Origin: Paraburkholderia caledonica NBRC 102488 | GTDB taxonomy: Bacteria; Pseudomonadota; Gammaproteobacteria; Burkholderiales; Burkholderiaceae | Direction: 5' to 3' | DNA length: 64,000 bases | Assembly (NCBI RefSeq): GCF_000685095.1 | Contig: NZ_BAYE01000008.1 | Location: forward strand, 124,001 to 188,000 | In this document: one piece after another, positions 17,082 to 25,582 of the stretch | How the letters are laid out: every line of letters begins with the position of its first letter | Position numbering within the stretch: position 1 is the stretch's first letter | The notes under the pieces: model-generated | The model's database searches: none | What the model was told of the DNA's origin: nothing | What the model saw: only the letters and a program-made list of their open reading frames with translations | Program-made: the position numbers and the translations under genes

Positions 17082-19668
17082 TCTGCTCGCCTCCAATCAA
17101 CGCCAGCTTCGCCTTTAGAAGACCGGGATCCAGCACCATGCGCAACTCGGTGAGCGAGCGGCGCTGCAAGCTTGTTTCGGCTTCGATATCCGCGAGCAGG
17201 CGGTCGAAGTCGGCAGGATGGTCCGCTTTCAATTGCGAATAGATACGCATGCCCTGTTGCGCTGCCGTTTGAGCTTCGGAGAGCAAACGGGCCTCGTTGC
17301 GAAATCCCGGCGAGATGCCGGCTTCGAGCCGTTGTGTGCCACCAATCGAGCCGCTCGCGCGATATTGCTTCCACAGGCTCTGCGCCCGCAGCATCAAGTC
17401 TTGCGCGCGCGCCAGTGCTTTATCGTGCAACGCGGCGACGTCCTTCTCGATCGAGCGCGCGAACCACACATCCGCCGACGGATCGAGGCTCGCATAGAAC
17501 GACAACAGACGTTGGTCGTAATCTTTTCCGCCACGCGTTTTTTGCACATCGCTGTATTGGTCGAGCAACGCTTTTTTGCGAGTCAGGTCGGCCGCCAGCA
17601 TATCGGACCATGGACCGGCTGGCATCGACTGCAAGCCGGCCAGCGCCTGTTGCGCGTCGCCGCGCTTCCACGCTTCGGCTACCGCGTCGAGCCGCTGGAT
17701 TACATCTGCCGATGGAAGACGCGTTGCCGCAAGTTGCCGGTATTGCTCCTGAAACGGCGGTGTGCTGAAGCGCGCGGCTTTCATTTGCGAAAGCAGTGAG
17801 GTCAATTCACGAGCCAGCGTGGCTTCGAGCAAAGCGGTGTATTGACGCAGATCGTCGCGTACACGATCGAGCCCCGCGAGGCGCGGATAGCGTTGCGCGT
17901 AGTCATCCAATACAGACGGCAGCGCTGCTGGTTTGTCGCGCGCCAGTTCGGTGCGAATGATCCCGTCTAACCGTTCGATCGCAGCGAGATAGACCGAATC
18001 GTCGCTCTCCAGCTTGCGCAGATGGCTCAAGGCCTGCGCGTACGGCTCCGAAAAAACGGGTGCGTATGTCGCGATCCTGTCGAGAGCACGCTGATGGCTC
18101 TTGGGATCGTCGTCCCAGCGCTGCAGCAAGCCGCCTATAGTCGCTTCGTCCGCGTACATGTGGATCGGCGCTTCGACGCCGCCTCGCCCCGCCACGAAAC
18201 GCTCCAGATCGCCCACCCATTGCAGTTCGCCGAGCAACGACGCAGCATCCGCATTGTTCGCGCTCAACGACTTCATGTCGGCAAGCATCGCGTCGGCCTG
18301 TTCGAATTGCGCCTTTTGCAGTGCATTGAGCCAGCCAGGAAGCTTCGCCTTCAGCAGCGCTTCGCTCGCAAGCGCGCTGACTTTCGTGTCGGCGGGGTGG
18401 CTCGCCAGATAGCTCTTCGCCGACTTCACGGCGTTCGTATAGTCGCCGCTCGCGAGCAGATTTTTGACCTCGCGCTCGGGTGAACCGCGCAGATAGAGCG
18501 CCAACGCCGCGGCGGCGAAAAACACAACGGCCACGCCGCTCAACGCGGCGACGCGCCTCATGCCCGCACGATCGTCGCCCGCAAATGCCTTGCCAAGTTC
18601 GCTCGCGACGAGGCGCCAGCGGCGCTGCCTGCGCTTCGAGACGCTCGCGCCCTGGCTGTTATCCGATCCATTGGCGCCGTTGTCGGCGTCGCGCTCGCCA
18701 TTGGCGGCCTTCGCAGCGCCCATCGGCACCCCGCCGCCCGGCGACGGGCGTTTTGCTTGCGCCGACGCCGCGTGTGCAGACTCGTTGATCTCGTCCTCGC
18801 GTTGCCGCGCAGGGTCCACGCAAAAGATGTCGAGAAACGAATTTGCCGCGCCCACGAACGTTGTTTTGTCTGGGTCCGCGGCTTCGTCGACTGAGGGATT
18901 GAGGAGCAGTTGCGTCACGGTCGGCTCGTTTTCGGGCAGTTTTTGCAGCGTCACCCTGTAGACGAAGTGGTCTCCGCCAAATGCAACGACGTCGCCGTCC
19001 GCCAGCGGCAGCGCTGATTCGTCGAGACGTTTGCCACCGACGAATGTGCCGTTCGTGCTGCCCAGGTCTTCGACGTAAAGCTCCGAGCCCTTCAGAAAGA
19101 TATGCGCGTGTCGCCGGGAAATGTAATTGACCTGATGCGGGTAGCGGTCTTTGTAGCGCGAAAAGACATCATCGGCTTTGCTGACTAGGAACGGGAACGC
19201 TTGCACTTCGATCGGCTGAAGATCGAGATCGTCGCGCTGTGGCACGAGCAACAAGGCAGGAGCGTGTGCGGTGCTGCCAGCCGCTACGATGCGCGCGCGC
19301 GGTTCAATGCTCACGCGATAACACAACTCGCCGCCGAAACAGAGTTCGTCGCCTGCCCGCACACGCGCCGGCGTCTGACGCACTGCGATGCCGTTTACCG
19401 TCGTGCCATTCTTGCTGTCGAGGTCCGCAACATAAATGGCGCCGTGCTCGACGAAGACCCGCGCGTGACGGCGCGATAGACGCGCAATCCGCTCAGCAGG
19501 GTAATCGGTGAACGGCGCTTCGCTGCGCCCAATTGCGAACAGGTTGTCGACAATCCGGATTGTGTCCAGCGGACGTCGTTGCCCCGACGCAAGCGGAGAC
19601 AACAGCACGTCGAAAGCGGCTTCGACAGTCGCGCGTGTCTCTGCAATGGGTGTTTCTCCGTCGGCCAT
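17059..19668 (-). CDS. Double-FHA transmembrane protein
   Basis: Protein of 869 residues. Two FHA domains sit at the N-terminus: the first near 40-120 (FAIGRS, SRRHARV, DLDSKNGTTVNG), the second near 155-240 (SRRHAHI, DLGSTNGTFVGG), both with intact phosphothreonine-binding residues. A disordered linker follows, then one membrane segment near 378-400 (VALSGVAVVFFAAAALALYL) and about 470 residues of alpha-helical, TPR-like sequence that would be periplasmic. It should sense phosphorylated partners in the cytoplasm and pass that across the membrane to the exporter. A weak sigma-54-like site (minus strand, 19765-19780, -12 element TTTGCA) precedes the gene in a 257-base gap. Confidence 0.9.
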   Translation of the reverse strand: MADGETPIAETRATVEAAFDVLLSPLASGQRRPLDTIRIVDNLFAIGRSEAPFTDYPAERIARLSRRHARVFVEHGAIYVADLDSKNGTTVNGIAVRQTPARVRAGDELCFGGELCYRVSIEPRARIVAAGSTAHAPALLLVPQRDDLDLQPIEVQAFPFLVSKADDVFSRYKDRYPHQVNYISRRHAHIFLKGSELYVEDLGSTNGTFVGGKRLDESALPLADGDVVAFGGDHFVYRVTLQKLPENEPTVTQLLLNPSVDEAADPDKTTFVGAANSFLDIFCVDPARQREDEINESAHAASAQAKRPSPGGGVPMGAAKAANGERDADNGANGSDNSQGASVSKRRQRRWRLVASELGKAFAGDDRAGMRRVAALSGVAVVFFAAAALALYLRGSPEREVKNLLASGDYTNAVKSAKSYLASHPADTKVSALASEALLKAKLPGWLNALQKAQFEQADAMLADMKSLSANNADAASLLGELQWVGDLERFVAGRGGVEAPIHMYADEATIGGLLQRWDDDPKSHQRALDRIATYAPVFSEPYAQALSHLRKLESDDSVYLAAIERLDGIIRTELARDKPAALPSVLDDYAQRYPRLAGLDRVRDDLRQYTALLEATLARELTSLLSQMKAARFSTPPFQEQYRQLAATRLPSADVIQRLDAVAEAWKRGDAQQALAGLQSMPAGPWSDMLAADLTRKKALLDQYSDVQKTRGGKDYDQRLLSFYASLDPSADVWFARSIEKDVAALHDKALARAQDLMLRAQSLWKQYRASGSIGGTQRLEAGISPGFRNEARLLSEAQTAAQQGMRIYSQLKADHPADFDRLLADIEAETSLQRRSLTELRMVLDPGLLKAKLALIGGEQSETRQSP

Positions 19669-19925
19669 TTTATCCGGATCACTAATCGTTTACCCGCTGC
19701 AGCGAGAGTGCAGCGGATTCAGCACGAAGGACGACGGCGAGAAGGTCTTTTATTAGCGAGCCATTGCAAAGCCGGCTCCTCAACGATTGTAAGTCACGCA
19801 TCGCGAGTGTCAATTCCCTGTCGTCGGTTATGAAGCCAATGGGCGCCCGGTGTGAAGCCCAGATAAGGCTTGCACTCGCCACACTGCGGATTAGCTCAGT
19901 GTTCCTTTACTTCGGTTGTACTGCC

Positions 19926-21389
19926 CTATTGCTGTTTCACTTGCGCCTGCACGTCGACACTGGGCCACCCGCCGCCGAGTGCCTTATAAAGCAGTACCGT
20001 GTCGGACAGAATCAATTCATGGTTGGCCAGCAAAGATTGCTGCGCCTCGAGTAGCGTCCGCTCGGTTTCAAATACCTCCAGCTGCGACACAAGACCAAGC
20101 CTTAGTTGGGACTGGATTTGATCAGCCACGATTTGCAGACGATCCACCTCTTGCTGCAATTCAACTCGCTGCGCCTTATGCGCATTCAGATTGACCAATG
20201 CGTTCTCTACTTCCTCGAATGCGCCCATCACCGTTGCACGATATTGCTGCTCTGCAACTGTCGATTGCGCCTGCGTCACCTTCACATGCGCGCGCACTCC
20301 GGGGTCGAGCAGTGGAATGTTGATACTGGGCATGAAGCCGTATGTGAACGACTTAAGCAAATCAGTAAGAGCAAAACTCGCCGTGCCACCGTGCCCAGTC
20401 AGGCTGATCGTCGGCAACTGCGCGAGCTTGGCCTCACCGACGAGGTCGTACGCCTCCAGAACTCTGAACTCAGCGGCCACCACGTCGGGGCGACGCGCCA
20501 GAAGTTGGGCAGGCAGGCCGTCGGGTACGGCAGGCAACTGCACGCGCTGCTGCAGATGGCCTTTGGGCAAACGAAACTCGCCGGCAGGTACGCCGATCAG
20601 CGTACACAACGCGTTGTTCGCGAGATCGCGCGAGCGTCCCAGTTCGAGCAATTCATTCGTCAGGCGATTGATCTCCGCCTGCTGACGCAGTACCTGCGTC
20701 TGCGGGATGAGACCGCTGCGGCGCTGTCCTTCGTAGATCGTCAGGATTTGCCGGTTGGTGACGAGTGTTCTTTGCTGCTGGTCTATCTGGTCGTCGAACT
20801 GAAGCAGCTGGAAATAGGTGCTGGACACATTCGACACCAGTTCCAGATAGCCGGCGCGCCAGTCGGCTTCACTCGCATGAAACTCGGCCTTTTGCGCCTG
20901 CACGCCTTTCTCGACTTTGCCCCAGATATCGATGTCCCAGTTAACCTGCGCCGCGACGTTGTACTGCTTCGTGAAAGTCTGCCCGGTGGTCTTCTGAAAA
21001 CTGGCGCCGGCGCCGAGGTCCATCGTCGGCAGCGCGCCGGCTTTGGCTTCGCCTATTTGCGTGCTGGCGACGTCGATGCGCGCGGCCAGCACCTTGATAT
21101 CGAAGTTGCCGCTGATGGCTTTATCGATCAGCGAATCGAGAGTCGAATCGTGGAAGCCCTTCCACCATTCCGGTTCGATGGTGGCCGCCGCAGATATCGG
21201 TGAACCTTTGTGATCGGACCACGACGCTTTGGCAGGCGTATCGGGCCGCTTGTAGTCCGGCATGCTGACGTCGACGCATGCGCACAATGAAAAAGCGCAA
21301 ACAGTTGCCGCGCACAGCCCGCGCAACGTCGTCGCGGTGGAGTGATTGAACGAGCGCTGACGGACCAGTGAATCAAGCAACGCTGACAC
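19926..21389 (-). CDS. NodT/TolC-family outer-membrane efflux lipoprotein
   Basis: The start is taken as GTG at 21389 with GGAGA 5 bases upstream; a GTG at 21434 would add 15 residues. About 487 residues. The signal sequence ends in a lipobox (FSLCAC), followed by PDYKRPDTPAKASW, the typical N-terminus of NodT-type factors. Two repeats of the outer-membrane efflux fold follow (for example VNWDIDIWGKVEKGVQAQKAE and LPTISLTGHGGTASFALTDL). It would form the trimeric channel for the HlyD/ABC complex. It follows precursor 2 by 215 bases on the same strand. Confidence 0.92.
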   Translation of the reverse strand: MSALLDSLVRQRSFNHSTATTLRGLCAATVCAFSLCACVDVSMPDYKRPDTPAKASWSDHKGSPISAAATIEPEWWKGFHDSTLDSLIDKAISGNFDIKVLAARIDVASTQIGEAKAGALPTMDLGAGASFQKTTGQTFTKQYNVAAQVNWDIDIWGKVEKGVQAQKAEFHASEADWRAGYLELVSNVSSTYFQLLQFDDQIDQQQRTLVTNRQILTIYEGQRRSGLIPQTQVLRQQAEINRLTNELLELGRSRDLANNALCTLIGVPAGEFRLPKGHLQQRVQLPAVPDGLPAQLLARRPDVVAAEFRVLEAYDLVGEAKLAQLPTISLTGHGGTASFALTDLLKSFTYGFMPSINIPLLDPGVRAHVKVTQAQSTVAEQQYRATVMGAFEEVENALVNLNAHKAQRVELQQEVDRLQIVADQIQSQLRLGLVSQLEVFETERTLLEAQQSLLANHELILSDTVLLYKALGGGWPSVDVQAQVKQQ

Positions 21390-21604
21390 GATTTTCTCCG
21401 ATGACGCCCACTTCACAGCACGACGCAAGCGCACGCTTCAAGTAAAGCATCTCCGCCGCCGCTTCACCATCGAAGCAGTGCATGAACATGGGTTCGGGAG
21501 ATGTGCGGTAACGAGGTTTCGCGTGAAAAGAACGATTAGACGCGCGAACTTTTGAGGATCGTTGCTGGCAGGCGCACGGGACGACAGGCGTCCGCTCGCG
21601 CCGC

Positions 21605-21886
21605 CTACGACATGTAGATGTTGTTGCTCGCCGTCACATGTGGATCGATTTTGGTCGAGACGTCTGTAACGAAGGCTGCGTTGTTACAGTTGCCGTTCTG
21701 AATGTTAATCGTCGTGCTGATCAGTTGAGTCGCATCGACCTTCTTGCTGTTGTTCGGCGCAAAGAACGGTGCGAAGTTCACGTACGACGACGGATACATG
21801 AGGCCGGTGCCGCCGCGCACGGCGCTCATCGCCTTGCTGTCGAGTTGTTCGGTGATGGAAAGGTCCTGGATCGTCAGCGTGTTCAT
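21605..21886 (-). CDS. GG-leader secreted peptide precursor 2, head of export operon
   Basis: A 93-residue protein with leader IQDLSITEQLDSKAMSAV followed by RGG, again 15 residues between D-L and G-G. The predicted mature part of about 67 residues starts TGLMYPSSYVNF, is rich in Asn, Ser, Thr and Val, and carries one Cys (NGNCNN). AGGAGA lies 7 bases before the ATG. It is the first gene of the unit running to 10449, so precursor and exporter share a promoter (21963-21977). A hairpin (GGACG/CGTCC inside GGCGC/GCGCC) just after its stop could stabilise its part of the message or reduce read-through. Confidence 0.85.
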   Translation of the reverse strand: MNTLTIQDLSITEQLDSKAMSAVRGGTGLMYPSSYVNFAPFFAPNNSKKVDATQLISTTINIQNGNCNNAAFVTDVSTKIDPHVTASNNIYMS

Positions 21887-21931
21887 GGCAAATCTCCTGA
21901 AAGGGAAAGTCGCAGTCTTGCGGTTTGGGTT

Positions 21932-21966
21932 CGAGCAACTTGTCTACTCGAGCATCACTAACGCAT
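21932..21966 (-). repeat. Copy A of a duplicated sigma-54 promoter/leader element
   Basis: Minus strand reads ATGCGTTAGTGATGCTCGAG then TAGACAAGTTGCTCG. It matches copy B at 28125-28159 in 33 of 35 positions. The element starts within the -12 region and covers the transcript start and early leader, where CGAG and CTCG can pair. The bases upstream of TGGCAC (TTAGGA at the same distance) also agree, so the whole promoter seems duplicated. Confidence 0.8.
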
Positions 21967-21977
21967 AGGCTGTGCCA
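21963..21977 (-). promoter_or_regulatory. Sigma-54 promoter of the export operon
   Basis: Minus strand TGGCACAGCCTATGC: a perfect TGGCAC -24 element, exact spacing and ATGC as the -12 element. Predicted transcript start near 21951, about 65 bases before the ATG of precursor 2. Confidence 0.82.
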
Positions 21978-22170
21978 GTTTTTCTTTCCAATCCTAAGAG
22001 ATTCGCCGAGGCGCTGCTGGCAAGGCGTTCCGGGTAATTGCAGCCTTGCGATAGTGCTATCCGCAAAGACGCGGCTGCCTCGACATGATGGATTGCACCC
22101 AACAACCTGCGTGCAATGGTTGGTCAACGCGTGACACCGCCCGCTCGGTGTCTATGCCATACGCGGCACA

Positions 22171-22602
22171 TCAACGCGCAATGACGGTGATTTTCTTCGA
22201 GTACACCGGCGGATTGTGCGGAACATGCATGTCGTCGCCCATTAATAGCTGCAACGTATGCTTGCCGGGAGGCAACTGGATCATCGTCTCGGTTTCACCG
22301 GCGCCGAAATGCAGGTGATTGCGGTCCGAGGGTATTTCCTGGTCCGGTGGCGGCAGGTCCGTGTCGATCAGGAGATGATGGTGGCCGGTGTTCGGATACT
22401 TCACGCCCTTTGGCGCCACGCCCATGTAACGCAATCCGAACCACACGCGAAACGGCTTATTGGCCTGCACCACCTGACCATCGTTCGGATAGCCGATATA
22501 GGCATATGCGCCGGGAGGCGCCGGGGTTCCCGCCACGGCTAAACCCGCCGTGCCCCATGTCGCCGACGCCACCAGCGCCGCGACTGCGATGAGTTTGTAC
22601 AT
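22171..22602 (-). CDS. DUF4399 exported protein A
   Basis: A 143-residue protein with a signal peptide (cleavage likely after GLAVAG near residue 25). The DUF4399 core includes WFGLRYMGVAPKG, the histidine cluster NTGHHHLLID, DRNHLHFGAGETE, PPGKHTLQLLMGD and NPPVYSKKITV. Invariant histidines could bind metal, but this is unproven and the family has no settled function. It lies 47 bases after its paralogue (22650-23153) in one operon, about 300 bases from the export operon, so a periplasmic role with the exported peptides is possible but inferred only from position. Confidence 0.82.
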   Translation of the reverse strand: MYKLIAVAALVASATWGTAGLAVAGTPAPPGAYAYIGYPNDGQVVQANKPFRVWFGLRYMGVAPKGVKYPNTGHHHLLIDTDLPPPDQEIPSDRNHLHFGAGETETMIQLPPGKHTLQLLMGDDMHVPHNPPVYSKKITVIAR

Positions 22603-22649
22603 GAACGTCTCTCCGTTCCGAGCGGTACGCGATGAACGCGCGGCTAGCG

Positions 22650-23153
22650 CTAGTCTTTTTGCACGGTGATGGTGATCTTTTTCGAGTACACGGGCGGCGT
22701 GTGCGGCACGTGATTGTGATCGCCCAGAATCAGTTGCAATGTGTGTTTGCCTGGTGGCAACTCGATACGCGCGTCGGTTTCACCCGCGCCGAAATGCAAA
22801 TGATTGCGGTCCGATGGAATTTCCTGGTCGAGGGCCGGCAGGTCCGTGTCGATCAGTAGATGATGATGCCCGGTGTTCGGAAACACGACGCCCTTCGGAC
22901 ACACACCCATGTTGCGCAGCCCCATGCGCACCCACAGCTTGCCGCCATGAATCACGGCGCCGTCGGGCGGCCAGATGATGTACTCCTCGGCACCCGTGGG
23001 GGATGCAGTCGACGCGCCGAATGTAGCGGCGGGCAGCGCCGCGCCGCCGATCATCACGGCGAGCACGGTGCGCGAAACCGTACGCCATGCACGCAGCCGC
23101 GTTGCGGCCGTCAGACTCCGGTTGAGAACAGCGAGGACGTTGGTTATTCGCAT
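22650..23153 (-). CDS. DUF4399 exported protein B
   Basis: The start is the ATG at 23153 (GGGAGAG about 7 bases upstream), giving 167 residues; an upstream extension is not needed. A long signal peptide ends near AAT-FGAST at about 50. The DUF4399 core is closely similar to protein A, sharing NTGHHHLLIDTDLP, DQEIPSDRNHLHFGAGET and PPVYSKKIT. The pair therefore arose by tandem duplication. It is divergent from the caspase-FGE gene across a 380-base gap. Confidence 0.82.
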   Translation of the reverse strand: MRITNVLAVLNRSLTAATRLRAWRTVSRTVLAVMIGGAALPAATFGASTASPTGAEEYIIWPPDGAVIHGGKLWVRMGLRNMGVCPKGVVFPNTGHHHLLIDTDLPALDQEIPSDRNHLHFGAGETDARIELPPGKHTLQLILGDHNHVPHTPPVYSKKITITVQKD

Positions 23154-23533
23154 AGCGCACTCTCCCGAAGAGCGGTCGTGGCCACCTCGACTGCGCGAGG
23201 CAGTGCGGGCAATTCTGCTGCGTTCGCGAGCGCGCACGCGATGCGGCGGCCGCGTAGTTAAAACGACCGTGCCGCGTTGCTTTGTGAATCAGCTTAGGAC
23301 GTAACTTGCCAAAAAGATACGCCACACTCGTTAACCGTATAGCGCACTCGGTACAAGTGTTGGTTGTGACCCGCCAAGTGCGTGCTATGGTTGTTGATAC
23401 GTTGCAACGTGGATGGTCCAAAGCGCGTCCTGCGTCCCATACGTGTCCGCGGCACGTGCGGAGGCGACGCACAGCGGCGACCGGTGCTGTACGCGAATGC
23501 CTATGTTCTGTCCGGAACAAACAGGATCCGAAG
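23154..23533. other. Divergent region between DUF4399 and caspase-FGE genes
   Basis: A 380-base gap. The frame of the caspase-FGE gene stays open back to 23306, but that stretch lacks any conserved feature and the signal peptide begins at 23534. A poor sigma-54-like match (TGGATGGTCCAAAGC, 23410-23424) is the only promoter hint on the plus strand. Confidence 0.4.
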
Positions 23534-25534
23534 ATGTGGCGAATATTCCTGCTGATGTGGATGGCCGGGGCCATTCTGGTGGACTGCGGCAATACATTTG
23601 CCGCCGCGCCGCGTGAAATCACCGGTGCGACGGACCGGGCGATCGCGCCGTTCGCATCCGAATACAATTATCCTGGCGCGCCACGTGTTGCACTCGTGAT
23701 AGGCAATGGCGAGTATGGCGACAATTCACACGACGTCGTAAAGCAAAACGCGCCGCGCGACGCACGAGCCGTCGGCAAAGCATTGCGTGCGCTCGGATTC
23801 GACGTGACTGTGCTTTCGAATGCAACGCCGGCTGTAATGCAGCAGTCGATTGCCGAACTACGCGAGCGTTTGACTGCAGGTGGTATCGGCCTATTCTATT
23901 TCGCCGGTCACGGCATGCGGATCGGCGGGCAGACACTGCTGATTCCCGCCCGACTGGACATGCGCTCGCCGGCTTCGCTGCTTCGCCAGGCCGTCGACCT
24001 GAATGGCGTCTTGCAAGCAATGCATTCACGCGACGGCCAACTCAACCTCGTAATCCTCGATACCTGTTTCGACAATCCATTCGCCGCCGCTGTCGCGCCG
24101 GATGCGTCCGCTCTTCCGCCGAACACGGTCGTTGCCTATGCGACCGCGCCTGGCGGTTTTGCGGCGGACGGCATACGCCATGGCATTTACACACAGGCAT
24201 TGCTGCGGACACTCGACGAAGCACCAGCACGGCCCCTGATGAGCCTGCTTGCAAACGTTGCGTCCCAGGTTCGCGACGTAACGCGCGGCGAACAGAGTCC
24301 TTGGATTGCGTCGACGCTGACGGCATCGGCTGATGCAGGAAACAGTGCGGTCAAAGCGCCGGTCGTCAATGCCGAGACCTACGACGATACTGTCGTGACA
24401 CTGCACAGTCGCGGCATTCTGCCAAAAGACAGCAGTGAACAATACGAAATCACGTTCTGGAATTCGATCAAGGACAGTAACTATCCCGGCGACTACGAAG
24501 CATATTTGAAGGCCTATCCCAATGGGCGCTTCGCAACGCTCGCGCATGCCCGCATAGATCGCTTGCGGGCGGCGGCATCGAGCGCGCCTGCGGCCGCTGC
24601 AGCACCTTCCCCCGCGCCGCCCGTCGCGCAACCGGCAGCGCCACCTGCTACACCGACACCGCAAGCCGCGCGTCCTTCAGCGCCTGCAGCGCCCCCCGCT
24701 ACCGCGACGCCGGATCGGCAGCGCGCCGTTTCGACGCCGCCCGCTGCGAGCACTACGGCACCTCCAACGCCGCCTGCCACGTCAACCGCTCAGAAGCCCG
24801 CAGCGCATGCGCCGGTCGCAGGCGAAAGCCGCGATTGCGCGACGTGTCCGATCATGATCGCGTTGCCCGCCGGCTCATTCTCGATGGGCAGCAGCAGCGA
24901 CGATCCGTCAGAGAAACCCGTTCATCACGTGACGATCGCGGCACCGTTCGCAATCGGCAAGTACGAGGTGACGGTCGAGCAGTGGAATGCATGTGTCGCC
25001 GCGAACGCATGTGCGAAGCTCACTCCCGAAACGAATGCGAACAAGACGGCTCCCGCTCGCGACCTCAGTTGGGATGACGCGCAGCAGTATGTAAAGTGGC
25101 TCAGCAAAACCACCGGCAAGCCGTACCGTCTGCCCACTGAAGCGGAATGGGAATACGCCGACCGTGGCGGCACGACAAGCGCTTACTGGTGGGGAGATCA
25201 GATGCGCAAGGGCACCGCCAACTGCAAGGATTGCGGCGAACCGTGGCACAAGGAAGGCCCCGAGCCGGCAGGTTCTTTTGCGCCCAATCCATATGGCTTG
25301 CACGACATGAACGGCAGCGTCTGGGAATGGACCGCCGACTGCTGGCACAACTCGTACCAGTCCGCACCCGCAGATGGCCGCGCGTGGGAGAGCCCCACTT
25401 GCGACATGCGCGTGATTCGCGGCGGCTCGTGGCGCGAAGGTAGCGGCTACATGCTCAGCGCGACTCGCTTTAAATACAGCTCAGGTGTGCGTCAATCTCA
25501 AGACGGCTTTCGCGTAGTCAAAGAATTGAAGTGA
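23534..25534 (+). CDS. Secreted caspase-like / FGE-sulfatase (SUMF1) fusion
   Basis: The start is the ATG at 23534 because a signal peptide (MWRIFLLMWMAGAIL ... FAAA) begins there; 666 residues. Residues of about 50-290 form a caspase-like (C14) domain with catalytic H126 (FAGHGMR) and C178 (LDTCFDN). A linker of about 100 residues made of Ala/Pro/Thr follows, then an FGE-sulfatase domain near 440-665 (LPAGSFSMGS, RLPTEAEWEYA, YGLHDMNGSVWEWT, VIRGGSWREG). Many such FGE-like domains are not enzymes but binding or modifying modules. It would act in the periplasm or outside. It faces the kinase gene tail to tail. The link to peptide maturation is inferred from context. Confidence 0.88.
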   Translation: MWRIFLLMWMAGAILVDCGNTFAAAPREITGATDRAIAPFASEYNYPGAPRVALVIGNGEYGDNSHDVVKQNAPRDARAVGKALRALGFDVTVLSNATPAVMQQSIAELRERLTAGGIGLFYFAGHGMRIGGQTLLIPARLDMRSPASLLRQAVDLNGVLQAMHSRDGQLNLVILDTCFDNPFAAAVAPDASALPPNTVVAYATAPGGFAADGIRHGIYTQALLRTLDEAPARPLMSLLANVASQVRDVTRGEQSPWIASTLTASADAGNSAVKAPVVNAETYDDTVVTLHSRGILPKDSSEQYEITFWNSIKDSNYPGDYEAYLKAYPNGRFATLAHARIDRLRAAASSAPAAAAAPSPAPPVAQPAAPPATPTPQAARPSAPAAPPATATPDRQRAVSTPPAASTTAPPTPPATSTAQKPAAHAPVAGESRDCATCPIMIALPAGSFSMGSSSDDPSEKPVHHVTIAAPFAIGKYEVTVEQWNACVAANACAKLTPETNANKTAPARDLSWDDAQQYVKWLSKTTGKPYRLPTEAEWEYADRGGTTSAYWWGDQMRKGTANCKDCGEPWHKEGPEPAGSFAPNPYGLHDMNGSVWEWTADCWHNSYQSAPADGRAWESPTCDMRVIRGGSWREGSGYMLSATRFKYSSGVRQSQDGFRVVKELK

Positions 25535-25544
25535 TGCACCGGTA

Positions 25545-25562
25545 CAACCGCTTTCACGGTTG
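25545..25562. terminator. Short hairpin between convergent genes
   Basis: CAACCG at 25545-25550 pairs with CGGTTG at 25557-25562 just after the caspase-FGE stop and before the end of the convergent kinase gene. The stem is short and no U-tract follows, so it is a weak candidate. Confidence 0.3.
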
Positions 25563-25582
25563 AGCTGAAGAGCGCGCGCAAT

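Larger units (their letters stand above)
21887..22170. other. Promoter region of the export operon
   Basis: A 284-base gap between precursor 2 and the DUF4399 genes, which run in the same direction towards it. It carries the sigma-54 site at 21963-21977 and the 35-base element shared with 28125-28159. No gene is seen in it. Confidence 0.6.

Noticed and set aside
23410..23424. Sigma-54-like site before the caspase-FGE gene
   Set aside because: Only the GG and GC positions fit (TGGATG and AAAGC); too poor to list as a promoter.
23306..23533. N-terminal extension of the caspase-FGE protein
   Set aside because: The signal peptide and a plausible AGGAT ribosome-binding site place the start at 23534. 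The upstream 76 codons are Arg-rich and would abolish export.
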